The translations under genes were made by a program, and so were the position numbers. From Tanypteryx hageni (Eukaryota; Arthropoda; Insecta; Odonata; Petaluridae), in the NCBI GenBank assembly GCA_028673005.1, contig CM054117.1, positions 52,449,870 to 52,513,869 of the forward strand: a stretch of DNA of 64,000 bases. Reading direction: 5' to 3'. Shown in pieces: positions 12,982-24,650 of the stretch (position 1 is its first letter; every line of letters starts with the position of its first letter). The notes under the pieces are model-generated. The model ran no database searches. It saw only the letters and a program-made list of their open reading frames with translations, and was not told the DNA's origin.

Positions 12982-13563
12982 TGTTAAACAAGGTGGATAT
13001 ATAACATATATTTTAGGTTAAAAACTTGGAATACATAATGAATTTAAAGTTTTAGCATATATTTGCCGCTCAAAATGGCCAATGAAATGAATATTTACTG
13101 TTTCGTTTGCATAAATACAGATCTTTTTATGCATGTTTTACGTCTAATCCGTGAAACGGCAGATTTTTCCGTAATTCGTGTAATGGCCAACAGCTTTATC
13201 CATTTCATGAAATAGGCAAATTTAGTGCCTAGTTTGTTCGTGAGTTGGGCAAAGACAATTTGCCTATTTAATGAATTGGGCAAACACTTGAAATACTGAA
13301 TAAATTAAAACAGGTTATTATTGTTATTGTTCTCCGTCCGTCCATCTCTCTGATGTGTCTTACTCTCTGCATTTCGGAAACTAAGAAAGATAGAAGAAAA
13401 TTTTTTAATGCAAAAGTTGTTTATCTTAACAAGGACATTACAGGAAAATAATTTGTATTGTTCGTCCGTTCGTCCGGTCGTCTGTCGATCGGTTTTACCT
13501 CAAGGATTCGGCTATTTCCCGGATTCGGCGTAACACATGCACTCTCAAAAAACCATACCTAGG
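12982..13563. other. No recognised feature
   Basis: AT-rich DNA with short motifless frames and a patch of cgtccgtccgt-like simple sequence near 13320-13490. Confidence 0.45.
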
Positions 13564-14752
13564 GCTTAGGGCAGAGCTGGCGAATCTTATCTAGCTCGCG
13601 TGCCAAAATTAACTTAGAGAAAATTTGCCTCTTTGCGTGTTATCTGGGTCTATTCTTACAATGAAGCGTATAGTATGTCTTTTCCCACACTGGAAGAAAT
13701 TTATATTATTTGATTCAAATGATATATTGAAAACAAAGTATGAAATATAGCTTTTTATCGAATTATTAGAACGAATCCCACATCTTCTAGACTTTAAAAT
13801 ATTATTAACCGTTAACGAAAAATAAGGCTCATTAATGGATAATGTTATCTTCAGTTGAGGTGGTACTCTCTAAAAAACATTAGGTATCTCATGAAAAATC
13901 GTTGTACATGAAAACGATTTAATAAATAACAAGAATTAAGTAATGAAGAAGATGTATGACATGAACGGACTGATCCGAGGCATCAACCTCCGTTTGTCAA
14001 ATTCCAGTTAAATACTTATCGGATGTTAACGATATAATAAAAATGTCAGATACTGAATTCTGTGCTGATGCCAGGGGCAGATTGGGCCGCCAGAACACAG
14101 AGCATAATCCCTGTGGGCCGATGACACCTTTGGGACGGTTCCTTCTCGGGCCAAGATGTTTTTTTTTCAAACTCTAAAGATATTAGATTTTCACACGCGT
14201 CTGCATGTAGGTAATTTCGGCGTCACCACACAAAACACAAAATTCTTTATCGTTCTTTTCAATTGCACCATACCTTCCAGTCCACCAATCCTTAAAAATC
14301 CTTTCACTTCCTTCACCGGAAAAATTTGCTTTTTTATTCCTCGATTCCGCCATTATTCAAGGATAAAAATTTAAAGCGATATAAACTGCTATTCACAAAA
14401 ACAAAAATTACTTAAATTCACTTGAAAATCCGAAGCTCCAACAACTAATAAAATAAAAAGGAGCGTAAAGTGTTTACAATAGTCGCCGATAGGTGGTGTA
14501 GTTGTGGCAGTTAAAAAATGTAGTTTTAAAAATATCTCTTCAACAATACATTATATGAGAAAAAATCATAATATAACTGATGATACCTCTTGTAAACGAA
14601 GCCTCTCTTGCGCATTTTTCAACACGTACATTTATTAGATTTCCGGGATCACTTCTACCATGTCGCTGTATTAGCGAGTGGCACATTTCATTTTGTAGCG
14701 TGCCAACCAAAATCGTTCCGCGTGCCATAGGTTCGCCAACCTCGGCCTAGGG
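13564..14752. mobile_element. hAT element, long copy of the 60.2-kb family
   Basis: The element spans 13572-14744 between gcttaggg (13564-13571) and gcctaggg (14745-14752), 7 of 8 identical and TA-centred. The ends are CAGAGCTGGCGAATC and the complement of CCGAGGTTGGCGAACC, each followed inside by a GCACGCG-type block. It is the inverted relative of 60164-60797: the string ggggcagattgggccgcc here reads as its complement there, and similarity continues for about 120 bp. This copy is about 540 bp longer, the extra part lying mainly between 14111 and 14560. No transposase motif is visible. Confidence 0.8.
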
Positions 14753-16319
14753 TATGGTGAGACACGTTTGTAATCGCATAATTTTCACAACTACGATAAA
14801 TGCCATCATTATGTATCGGCAAATGTTCTATTTTATAAATTATCGGAAGTGAAGTAAATTTATAATGAGCACAGAGCTCTCTTGACGTTAATTTTATTCA
14901 ATTATAATCATAAAACACTTTCGCATAATCTCGAGCTCAATTAAATGAATTCAATTACGCTCATGTGTCTACGGCTGTTTCTATTTTTTCCCGAAATCTA
15001 TTAATAATTACAAATTAAAATGTCACAGTATATGTCGAAAATGTTGAAATCGTTTTTCTTCCATTTTGAAAGTCTCAACCGCAGCGTATTAATATTTAAA
15101 CTGATATTGCCGAAATGAAAGGTGATTAACATTAATTAACGAATTCTCGTTGATTTAGACGAACCAAAAAAGTGATACAACCAGTAAAATATTCGATTCA
15201 GAATGGTTCAAACAGCTTTCCATATAATTGAACTCAACCGAAGTACATGGTTCTAAAATAATCTGGCCGATATTTATGGAATTGGAAAAAAGTATCCGTG
15301 TAGATGTTCAGTAATATTATTCAAAGAGGTTGAATCGAAAACTAAGTGAAAGGAACTTTTTGTGTATAAACCGATTATAACAATAAATATTTTTATAAAA
15401 ATTGAAATGTATTTTTAAAATAGCTTTCCTGTTGGTATCAATCCTATTGACTATCTAAGCATTCATGGTTTATTTTTTATTCAGACCAAATTTCGATCAC
15501 CGATTAAATATACGTTGTCGTTTTATAAAAAGTATGAAACAAGCATGAAAGTTTATTGATAATACCAATAGCATATTCTTAATCTGCAGGTAAATGGCTT
15601 TCATTAATTTTCTTATTCATAATTGACTTGAAAATCGGCTTAGTTGTCATCCATATTTTCGTGAACTAATCCAGATTAAATTAAAAATTCTAAGAAATTC
15701 AATTAAGGATAAACTACGAGTATAAAACGAATACCAGGTATTTTTGCGAAATCTATCAGTGCTCCACTTTCCAGGTATAAAATTTAGTAACATTCTAACC
15801 AGTCATTGGAGTATTTCTAAACTTAGATTTTAAGAGGGACGTTTAGCCATTTTATATAGAAAATCTATAGAAAAATTATTTAAGTTCAGCTTGTGTGAGA
15901 GCTACGTCTTTTGAATTGACACTTTAATTATTGATCACGTTTTTTATTATTACATCTAAAAACAAGATTCGCGATCTTAAGTCTCCTAAACTGGAATCCA
16001 AATACATATTATTCTTTGTTCAACATAGTTTCGATATCAGCGTTCAGGGGCAATACCGCCATCTTATTTGCAAGCTGGAAAACTGTTTATTCAAAGATCC
16101 ATCAGCTCCCTTGATCTAGCTTCCCTCTTGTCATCCCATAATTTCACGGTACGGTTACTCCCACGCAAAACTGCCTCCCTAAATTGCTTCGCTTTTCGAT
16201 TCGCAACGCCGCGTTTCTCATTTCGACGCCGTTAACGCCACCTGTGTACAAAACGCCGCATACTCATTCCCAGTCGCGCGAAACAATTTGCGTCTAGCCT
16301 CCTTTTCGCTTCCGATGCT
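14753..16319. other. Anonymous AT-rich DNA
   Basis: No gene, RNA or paired repeat was recognised. The 62-residue frame at 15931 has no motif. Confidence 0.5.
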
Positions 16320-16790
16320 CTCCATATACCTATCGTCCCTTCGTTCTCTCTCTCTCTCTTGCTCCCTCCATATATCGTCCTCTCTCTCCCTAACTCTTCC
16401 TCTATCGCCCCCTCCCTTTCTCCCTCTCGTTCTCTATCTCCATCTATCTCTCCATCTCTCTCTCTCCATTCCTCTCTCAACCTCTCTCCCCTTCTCTCTC
16501 TCAAATCTCTCTCCCCTTCTTTCTCTCCATCTATCTCCATTTCTCCCTCCTCTCTCCATCTCTCTCAACCTCACCTTGTCTCTCTCAATCTCTCTCCCCT
16601 TCTCTCTCCATCTCTCTCCTCTCTCTCCATCTCTCTCTCTCTCTCTCTCTCCCTGTATTTCTCTCTCACTATCTCTCTCACTATCTCTCTATACACCATC
16701 CCACTCTCTCGAACCAAGCCAATTTCCTTACGTCCACTTTCCCTCGCAAAATCCTTCTCTTCCTTTCCTTTCTCTTTCCCCAACTTCCTA
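16320..16790. repeat. CT-rich low-complexity tract
   Basis: Dense CTCTCT and TCTCCATCTC repeats make overlapping frames of 174 and 177 residues composed almost only of Ser, Leu, Pro and Ile. Two different frames are open at once, the sign of simple sequence rather than coding. Confidence 0.9.
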
Positions 16791-16812
16791 CCGATTTACT
16801 TTCGCTGTCTGA

Positions 16813-17275
16813 GGCATATCTCCATCTTCAAGACAGTTGTGATTAACTGCCAAGGCTTTATTAAATTCCTACGCGCTGCTGTAATCAATTAATTAGTCCT
16901 GTTTATTCATCTCACGTCTCATGGCGTCCGCGTTCCGCCGTTGGCACAATTCTCGAGCGTTTTGAAGGGAGAAAAGGAAGAGTGTTTGAAACGGAAAGCG
17001 TAGGTGTGTTTTTTCGGAGATGAGCGAGACGAACTTGTGATCGTTTGTTTACTAGTTCGGCTTTTTATACATGTGTCAGGGCGGAAAGCGTTTCGGAATG
17101 CTTTCTCCTACTAAGCGGCCGTCTTGGATCGTATGTCAAGTACCGTTCGGCTGTTTTTGAAATCAAAGCTTGTTTTCTCTCGTAGTGGGAACCGGAACGT
17201 GCGTGGGGGTATTTCGAGATGAAAGTTGATAACCTTTATGATTTAACCCATCTTTCCTTTTGGTTGGATTTGAAA
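16813..17275. other. No recognised feature
   Basis: Mixed-composition DNA with no open frame of note and no paired repeats. Confidence 0.45.
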
Positions 17276-17527
17276 GGTGGTTCTCAACTTTTTTCGTTGC
17301 GACCTTAAATTGGCAACCGCCAGATACCCACGACCCTAAGGCTTATGAAAAACCTTACATACATGTATATAATATTAATAAAAATGTACATTCATATAGA
17401 GAAATTTCGTAAAACACGCCTACGTCACCGCAGCAAACAGAGCCTTATTCACTATAAAATATGAAACATTTCGCAAAATATTTTTTCTTTCGATTACGCT
17501 TCACGACCCAAGGTTCGGGACCACTAG
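17276..17527. mobile_element. Old hAT MITE
   Basis: The ends are GGTGGTTCTCAACTTTTTCG and the complement of CTAGTGGTCCCGAACCTTGG, both followed by a CGACC-type block. Flanking 8-mers atttgaaa and gttagaag match at only 5 of 8 positions, so the boundaries are approximate. Confidence 0.6.
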
Positions 17528-19441
17528 GTTAGAAGAAAAGAGACTTCTTTATCAAGAGAAGTCATATTTTTAAAAGCTTAAATATGGAACTGGGTTTTTA
17601 TATTTTTTGATTTTGCAAGTTTATGAAGATCACACTAATAATTACTTTTTTTTAGATTTTCATTTGCGAATGACAAAAATGTATAATGGTGAATCTACAA
17701 AAAGGAAAAAATATTGCCACGAGTGGCTAATCGGCCGTCATTTCGCAATTTCTTTCGCTTGAAATCCGGTTTAACAACTTTCAGTGCTCTAGCGCCCAAA
17801 CCGGATAAACTGCGACGTTGGAGGCATTTCTTTATTAAGCGAGCAGTTTTTGTACCGTGCTTGTTTGAATAAAATCCTATCTTCAGAAGAGACTAACGGT
17901 AAAAGTTACCGCTTCGTACTGTGGAAGTACTTTTTTTTTTAATTGACTACACATTTACTATCATTTTAACTAATTATTTTTCTCGTATACATTCGTGAAG
18001 TAACTGATTTCGTAAAAATGCTAGTAATGTAATCTTGCATAATTGAATATCATTCATTAAAATTTGGACAATATACATATCTAAAAACTATAAAATGGTT
18101 ATGAAAGTTGGATGCGCATTTCGGCTGTAAAACAATCGTTTTCAGTGGTGAAGAAAGACTTGGTCCTTACCCGACCTATACTGTGAGTGTAGCGTTCTCG
18201 GGTTATTAGCCGGGTCATAATTCGTCTTTTTTATTGGTGTCTTTTATAGGTTAATACTACTGCTGACGGCTTCCATGTGGCCAAAATGCGCATGCGGTCT
18301 TCATAAATTTGTTGTGTTCATTGGAGATACCTATTCGTTTCAGCTATAAGGCAAACTCGATAATTCCTTATTGAATAATTTTGTATATTGAATATGACGC
18401 ACGAAATTCAGGTCGATGGCCAAGATAATTCCTGTAACCGTAAAGCAGTTACGTTAACCAGAATGGCATTTCGATCACAAAGTAACCGCATTCTTGAATA
18501 TTGAAAATATGCAAATTATCCCTGAATACGGGTAACTCGTAGGTGAGATCCGCATATGGTTTAAACAAGCAATTTAAATCCGTCGAATGAACGGTGTATT
18601 TTTTAATCAAACGCGCAGTTTTTTTTATTTTCCGAAGAAATATTAGAATATCTCTGATAGCCATAAACTACTGAGCAAATCATAAGTTCGCTCCATCTAC
18701 ATCAGTGCATCAGTTCTATTGTAGTTGTTATTTCCGTCTTTCGTTGTGTTATCTCTTGGATGAATTTTATAAGATTTAAAATTTTATTTTCATAAAATTC
18801 GATTTTCATAAAAGTTCAATCAAAATATCATCACTTAATATTATTCTAATTAATTTAAAATGATGTATTTTCGGAAACCGATGTGTGTCTATTCTTCTGC
18901 CGATATTGGAGCGAAATCGAAAATATTGCGACTGTGGTTGTGTTTATGTGCGGAACAACTGTTGCAAGTTTGTAGTCTTAGAAAAGTATGGCACCGAAAT
19001 CGACCAACAATCTCCCACATTTTTTCATGGACGGTCGCTCATGACAGCTTACCAAACATTTTGTCGGTAAGCGGTAGTATGAAAATATATCTTGTAATTC
19101 TGAGATCCATCCATAGATGGCAGACTCTGAGCCACTTGTTTCCTAAAGCCTGGGACCTGTCAAATCCAAACATATAACGCGCTAAAAAGTTATTTATGAA
19201 TTAATTTTGCTTGTAATTTTTTTCTTTACAGTAAATGAATATTGAGAATTGGGAACCTTTTTTAAAACTTTTGTTTACTAAAGAACTATTGACGATGATT
19301 TAAGCAATAAAAAGTTATTAATTTTCTTATTTAGATAAATTTCGTAATGATAAGGAGTGTGACATCACAATTGAAATCGAGTGTTAAATGCTATATATAA
19401 TTTTATGATATCAACTTAACGTAATTTAATTCCGCTAAATG
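17528..19441. other. Anonymous AT-rich DNA
   Basis: No gene was recognised. The frames at 18449-18664 (minus) and 18860-19177 (plus) have no motifs and no splice-site support. Confidence 0.45.
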
Positions 19442-19713
19442 TCTTAAAGCAGTGGTGCCCAAACTACGGCCCGCCAAAGGTTTTTGTGCGGCCCGCGAAG
19501 CTATGGCGAAAAAGCAATATAAAAAATTTAACACAGAAATTCATTCATTTTTTGAAATTTTTAAAAATGAAACTAAATATTGAAGCTTTAGCCATGAAAA
19601 CCTTATTTAGATTTGATTTTCACTGCCAACTTGGTCTCCGACTTGGTAAGTGTCCGCTGGGCTTCCTTCAACACCTTGTTGCCACCCTCATCATTACCTT
19701 TTCATTTCCTTAA

Positions 19714-19716
<3 letters not shown>

Positions 19717-19783
<67 letters not shown>
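19717..19783. repeat. (TA)n microsatellite
   Basis: A pure TA run of about 67 bases, directly upstream of the GIY-YIG frame inside the hAT. Confidence 0.97.
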
Positions 19784-19785
<2 letters not shown>

Positions 19786-19792
19786 TTCTCGA

Positions 19793-20139
19793 GTCCCTCC
19801 ACCAACATCACCTACCCCATCACCTCCAGAAGCAACTGCACCACCCGTAACGTCATTTACCTCCTTACCTGCACCATTTGTCCCGCGTTTTACGTAGGCC
19901 TCACCAGCAATCCGTTAAACATCCGCATGAACGGTCACCGGCATAGCGTTTCTCTCAGACGCCCCCTCCCAGTTGCATTACACGCCAATACCCACAATGT
20001 CCCCTTCAATAGTTGCTACAATGTTAGGATTATTCGCGCTTTACCCTATGACACTCCTGCCCCCCTTCTCCGACACTGGGAACTAGCACATATCCATCTT
20101 CTCGACTCTTTCTCTCCGCCTGGCCTCAACCTCCGCTAA
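19793..20139 (+). pseudogene. GIY-YIG endonuclease domain, C-terminal fragment of a retroelement polyprotein
   Basis: In Penelope-like retroelements the C-terminal GIY-YIG domain nicks target DNA for reverse transcription. The frame is open from 19793 to the stop after 20139, about 115 residues. The start lies in sequence without a start codon that makes sense, since a TA array replaces the upstream part. Visible are the GIY-like segment NVIYLLTC, a CxxCPAFYVG segment that carries the YIG-type motif, and the helix segment with NIRMNGHR whose arginine is usual in the family. The end has the LLRHWELAHIHLL pattern typical of this retroelement C-terminus. No reverse transcriptase lies upstream, so it cannot be autonomous. 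The open frame may simply be young, or kept as cargo of the hAT. Assignment to GIY-YIG is confident; the exact retroelement clade is inferred. Confidence 0.8.
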
Positions 20140-21210
20140 CCCTATTAGCCCCCTTACAATGTCTCCTTGTTACATTGTAGTTATTCGCACTTTCCCTTAC
20201 CTCACTCCCTCTTTATTGGCTATCCATCCCTCCTACTCCCCACCTCCTCCAATCATCAACCTTCCCACATCACCCTGTCATTCCCCGCCCAGTGTGTCAC
20301 TTGCAGATACTCTTTCGCTGAAGAAGGACATAGGCCCGATAAGCTTGCGTGTTTTTTCTGTTTTTTTTTTTGTGTTCGTGTGTTTTACGTGTTTCTTCGA
20401 CGCCCCCAGCAGCCTGCTTGGTCCTCAACTTGGTAAGTGTCCGATATATATATATATACTAGTAGAAGGCGCTTGCATACTGCAAGCATTTCATGAAAAA
20501 ACATTAATTTTTGAAAGAGATATTTCATCATGAGGAATATTTCTTTAATTCTAAAGATTTCTCCACAGGATCTGTTTTCGTTTTTTCACTATGGGAAAAT
20601 AATGTAGTTAAACAATCACTAATTTTTACAATTTTAGAAATATTATACTTTTCCCACATTGGGTTAATAATGCCACACATTTCTGCCAAAGTTTAAATTT
20701 ATAGCACAATTAAAAATGAAATTACATTTTTCTAAATGCTTAAATTTAAATAATTTTTAATGGCCGCAATAACAAATTCATGGATACATTGAAATATTTT
20801 TTCATTTATATAGACAAAGTTCTAAATAATTTAAAAATTTCAGCTCCCTAACTCGCCGCGTAGTGTCTAAACATTTACCTCATTGTTTAAACTTTAAGAA
20901 TTTTTAACTGCCAAACAAAATAAAATATCAAAATTTGTATAATCCCTATTTCGTTTTTTTTACAAATCCTACCTCTAGAAATAATTTCAGCTCCGTATCA
21001 CATTTGGAATTACATAAACCTTGAAAATTTGTTTAAACAATTGCGGATTTTTAGCGGCCGCATTGTTGCACTTTTTCAAGATTTTCGTTTTTTTTTAGTC
21101 GGATTTCACAAAATCCCACCTAAGAAAAAAATTTCGAATCTCCAGCTCATATGGAAGTGCCTAAACATTAGTATCCTCCTACTCCTCCTCCTCTTTAAGA
21201 AACGTCAATA

Positions 21211-21214
<4 letters not shown>

Positions 21215-21266
<52 letters not shown>
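21215..21266. repeat. (TA)n microsatellite
   Basis: A TA run of about 52 bases near the 3' end of the 19.4-21.4 kb hAT. Both long TA runs of this element lie within its inner flanks. Confidence 0.97.
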
Positions 21267-21267
<1 letters not shown>

Positions 21268-21372
21268 CTTCCGATTTAAACTCGAATACGGCCCGCCGAA
21301 GAATTGGCAACTTCCAATGCGGCCACTGATCTGGCCCGCCATTAGAAAAGTTTGGGCACCACTGTCTTAAAG

Positions 21373-22312
21373 CATGGGTACAAGATATCTAGAAACATGA
21401 TTTAAGTTTTACACCCCAACTCTCCACGAACATTTCTTCGACACCTATCCAGCTCCCTAAAAATATAGAAACGCGAAACCAGAACCTCAGGCATCCGATT
21501 CTCGTTCGCGGCGGAATTTTCCCCATTTCATTTTGCACCGTGAATCATGTCCCGTCCAAAATTTTCATTTCTTCATCTAAATGCAAAACACGCGCGTCAC
21601 TGTAAAACGGAATGAAATTTTCCTGCGAGTTTTGACGCGAAAAATTACAGCGATCCGGGAGAGACTGTTTATCTTCTGTCATCGTAACGAAAAAGTATCT
21701 TTAAAAAATACATCAAAAAGTAAGATCGAACGATTCCTCACCCACGCCTCCCTCCTTCCCAAACGCAGCGATTAATTATAACTTTTCGGGACAAGATAGC
21801 ATCCTAGTAGTTTTAGCTCTGTTAGAGAAGGAAGAGCCCTTCCGTTTCCGAGCGTTCTCTCAGGGATCTTATCTCTAATCTCGCTCCCTTTTACTCCTCC
21901 CCCTCACCTCCAGGAGACCTGTCAAGGTCTGAGGTTTAAAAGTCGCGTTCGAGTGAGGTAGAGAAAATGGAAAATGAAGCGGCTGTCTACTTTTCGCAGC
22001 CAGGGGCGTTAAGTTTTACTGAGCAGGTTTGGGGGAAAAACCCTACGCTTCCGAGCTGAGGGAATGGTTCTCCTTTTGTCATACGCTTGATGCATTGTTA
22101 TGGAAGGGGAATGAATAGGGAACTACTTGACTCCCTCGCTGATTGCTCGCACCGGAACTACTTCTGACGTCATCCAAGATTGCAAAAGCTATCCAAAGCT
22201 TTTAGGGGGTCGAATGGGTTTTTCATGTCTCGATTATATTTTATTGCTCGGTTTATTTTTTAGTTTGAATGATTATTCTTTCCCAGTTATCTTAATGTGT
22301 TTGCCCATCAAA
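21373..22312. other. No recognised gene
   Basis: Composition is somewhat less AT-rich than the surroundings, but no frame over 64 residues and no motif was seen. Confidence 0.45.
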
Positions 22313-22659
22313 CACTAAATCAGAAGTCCCCAACCCGCGGGCCAAATGCGGCTCTCGAGAGCACTCTATGCGGCCCGCGAAGCTATGATGAAAAGGTTAT
22401 AAGTAAAAATTGATAAAGACAATTTCATATTTTTCAGTATAATTATCGTCTCAAAATCTTTTCTGGTGGAGCTTTAACACTAATAATGTATTTAGACTTG
22501 ATTTTTCCTAATATGAGACCACAGAATCCCTGGTAACTTCTAATGTAAACACTCATCCGGCTCGCCGAAGCTCTAGTGACTTCCAATGCGGCCTCCGAAG
22601 CATCCACAACTACGAATGCGGCCCACCATGTAATAAGGTTGGGCTTCGCTGCTTTAAAT
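22313..22659. mobile_element. hAT MITE
   Basis: The element spans 22321-22651. The ends are CAGAAGTCCCCAACCCGCGG and the complement of CAGCGAAGCCCAACC. The flanks cactaaat and ctttaaat agree at 6 of 8. The internal GCGGCCCGCGAAGCTATG string is shared with the large hAT at 19450, so the two belong to related families. Confidence 0.75.
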
Positions 22660-24041
22660 CGTCCTGAGTGATGAAATTATGATGGAAGATTCGTAAAAAA
22701 TACTAGTGCAACGGTTTTAACAGAGATTAAAAATTCGATCTTAAGACGCGGTGATACTTGTTGTCAATAATGGAGATGCACTAATAGCACGTCTTTGTTT
22801 TCGGAAAATAGAAATCTCGACATAAGGTGCTTCATCAATTTGCGTCTGTTTTTGTATCCGAGCAGATTCTCTTTTACATAAGCGCCAACAGATACCCGCA
22901 AGCATGTAAACTAGTCGGTGAAGAAGACAACGCTTAGATTTTGGGTGGCATAGAATTTACTTCAGTTTGAACAATATATTGTGGCGAATTCCATTTATTT
23001 TGGCTCCAGATATTATTTTTGGTTTTCAAATTTCTATAAACATTTTCGTTCTTCATGAACCTTATCATAGGCAGGAAATAACTTCGTTTCTTACATCCTC
23101 GAATTTAAAATTCTCAAAAATTGGTTTGTGGTGAATAGATTTTAATGTTATCAGCGATACATTCTTATTATAAAAATTAATTTTAAAAACTGTTTAATCG
23201 ATATATTAAAGTTTGGATTTCATTTTCTTGACCTCGCGTCCTTAGGGATAGCCGGTTGAGGTATTGTGAGAACCGAGATTGCGTCCATAACTCGGATTCT
23301 CGCGCATCTTCCGTTATGAAAGGGACTTCTCATCTCCGCAGTTTAATTTGCGGCTTTAATTTGGATTTATGATCCCTTTAGTCATAAGTTTATTTCCTAT
23401 CTCCTCCTTTCCGCCTTGCGTTTATGAATCGCCACTCAAGTAATTATTCCCTTTCTGCGATGTTATCACAAACTCCAATGTAATGTCACCATAAAACAAC
23501 AGAATTTATCTATATTTCTCTTTTTCTTTCTTTCTATTTTACCTCACTCACCCTGTAGAAAGAGGCATAATTGCGTTTTATATGAACTTTCCGTTTAAGT
23601 TTTTGAAACTCGTAAATTCCCAGTAGTTAGAATTTACGAATACAGGTTGAAGATTGTTTGAGAATGAGGTAAATGAAGTTTCCTGTCTTCTGTAAGGAAT
23701 GAGAATCATTCCACTGATCAGATCTCAAATCGTCATCTATCCTCGCTGTTTTTTTAATAAACGTTTTCACCCGGTAAAAAAATTTCTTCGAAATAAAATC
23801 TTCGAATCCTTTATCAATCAACGATCAAAGTATACGTAACGCGTAACATCCAGGAAATCTTAGTCCGTGGCGATTTGGAGTACTCTCTGGATAAAATTCG
23901 GAAAATACCCATAAATAATGGCTGAAAGCGGGCAAAACTAAGGATAGACGGGTAGACGTAGTTATAAAAAGAGCAAATTACAGTTAAAGTTCTTAATATT
24001 ACATATTAAGCGAAGACATTTTTTGAAGAAGCGCAAAACCA
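22660..24041. other. No recognised feature
   Basis: Anonymous AT-rich DNA. The minus-strand 64-residue frame at 23627-23821 has no motif. Confidence 0.45.
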
Positions 24042-24508
24042 TTTTTGTGCGGATTCATTAAATGCTATGTATGGAGTATAGCTTTATACGGGGCAGAAAC
24101 ATGGACGCTAAGGAAAACTGACATCAAATACCTGGAAAGCTTTGAAATGTGGACTTGGAGGAGAATGCTGAAGAAAAAATGGACAGATAGGATGAAAAAC
24201 GATGAAGTGATACGAAGAGTAGGAGGGAAAGGAATGATTATACAGAATATTAGAAAGAGGAAAGCATATTGGGTTGGACATTACCTGAGGGGAGAGAGTA
24301 TGATTAAAGACGTGTTAGAAGGAAAACTAGATGCAAAAAGGGAACGAGGTATGAAAAGGTTTCAGCTGATAGGCGATTTGAAAGGGAAAGAGAGTTATCA
24401 AGATATGAAGATGACAGCGGAAAATAGGAGTATATGGAGAACCAGGTTTAACCATGAATAATCACGGACCTGTCTACGGACAGACTACCTATGATGATGA
24501 TGATTGTG
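24042..24508 (+). pseudogene. LINE reverse transcriptase, C-terminal end plus 3' tail
   Basis: The open frame to 24461 (139 codons) encodes the region just after the reverse transcriptase catalytic core of a non-LTR retrotransposon. The characteristic pattern is visible: SIALYGAETWTLRK, then LESFEMWTWRRM, then a Trp-containing segment, a basic region with AYWVGHYLRGE, and a VLEGKLDAKRERG stretch. The usual catalytic YxDD core lies upstream and is missing; a stop codon closes the frame at 24024-24026, so the fragment is 5'-truncated, as is common for LINEs. Downstream the frame continues past its stop as a family-typical tail and ends in a (ATG)n run at 24490-24507. Related fragments lie at 36381, 40494 and 41524. 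It is not functional. Confidence 0.85.
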
Positions 24509-24511
24509 TCA

Positions 24512-24650
24512 AACTGACACAATTTGTCTCTAAAAGACTATAATGAACTATAGGTGAATCATTACCGATGACCATTTATTTGTGGCCCAAATGCGCATTT
24601 ACGTTACTATAATCATTTTATGACTAATGTAGAGACACATTGTGTCAATA
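24512..24650. mobile_element. Short inverted-repeat element
   Basis: The string ctgacacaatttgtctcta (24514-24532) is repeated in inverted orientation at 24630-24650 (about 18 of 21), with weaker complementarity continuing inward. It directly follows the ATG tail of the LINE fragment. It is probably a small MITE; a target duplication was not established. Confidence 0.55.

Larger units (their letters stand above)
19630..20443 (+). mobile_element. Penelope-like retroelement 3' fragment inside the hAT
   Basis: The GIY-YIG reading frame (19793-20139) and its trailer are bracketed by a 27-bp direct repeat at 19630-19656 and 20417-20443, differing at three positions and sharing acttggtaagtgtccg. 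Each repeat is followed by a TA run. Downstream of the stop codon, 20318-20344 holds CTGAAGA, a short GGAC/GGCCC hairpin and GATAAGC. Penelope-like elements commonly have repeated terminal segments and a GIY-YIG endonuclease, so this assignment rests on the protein domain plus the direct repeats. The reverse transcriptase part is absent. Confidence 0.6.
19442..21372. mobile_element. 1.9-kb hAT with perfect target duplication and an internal retroelement
   Basis: The element spans 19450-21364. It starts CAGTGGTGCCCAAACTACGG and ends in the complement of CAGTGGTGCCCAAACTTTTC. It is flanked by identical tcttaaag copies (19442-19449 and 21365-21372). Subterminal GCGGCCCGCGAAG-like blocks are shared with the MITE at 22321. 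Inside are two long (TA)n arrays, a Penelope-like fragment with a GIY-YIG domain (about 19630-20443) and unremarkable AT-rich DNA. There is no hAT transposase, so it is non-autonomous. The perfect target duplication suggests it is younger than most neighbours. Confidence 0.9.

Noticed and set aside
16288..16892. Open frames of 174 and 177 residues
   Set aside because: They are translations of a CT-rich repeat in two overlapping frames, made almost only of Ser, Leu and Pro.
19613..19897. Frames with YIYIYI repeats
   Set aside because: They translate the (TA)n run; only the frame with the GIY-YIG domain is meaningful.
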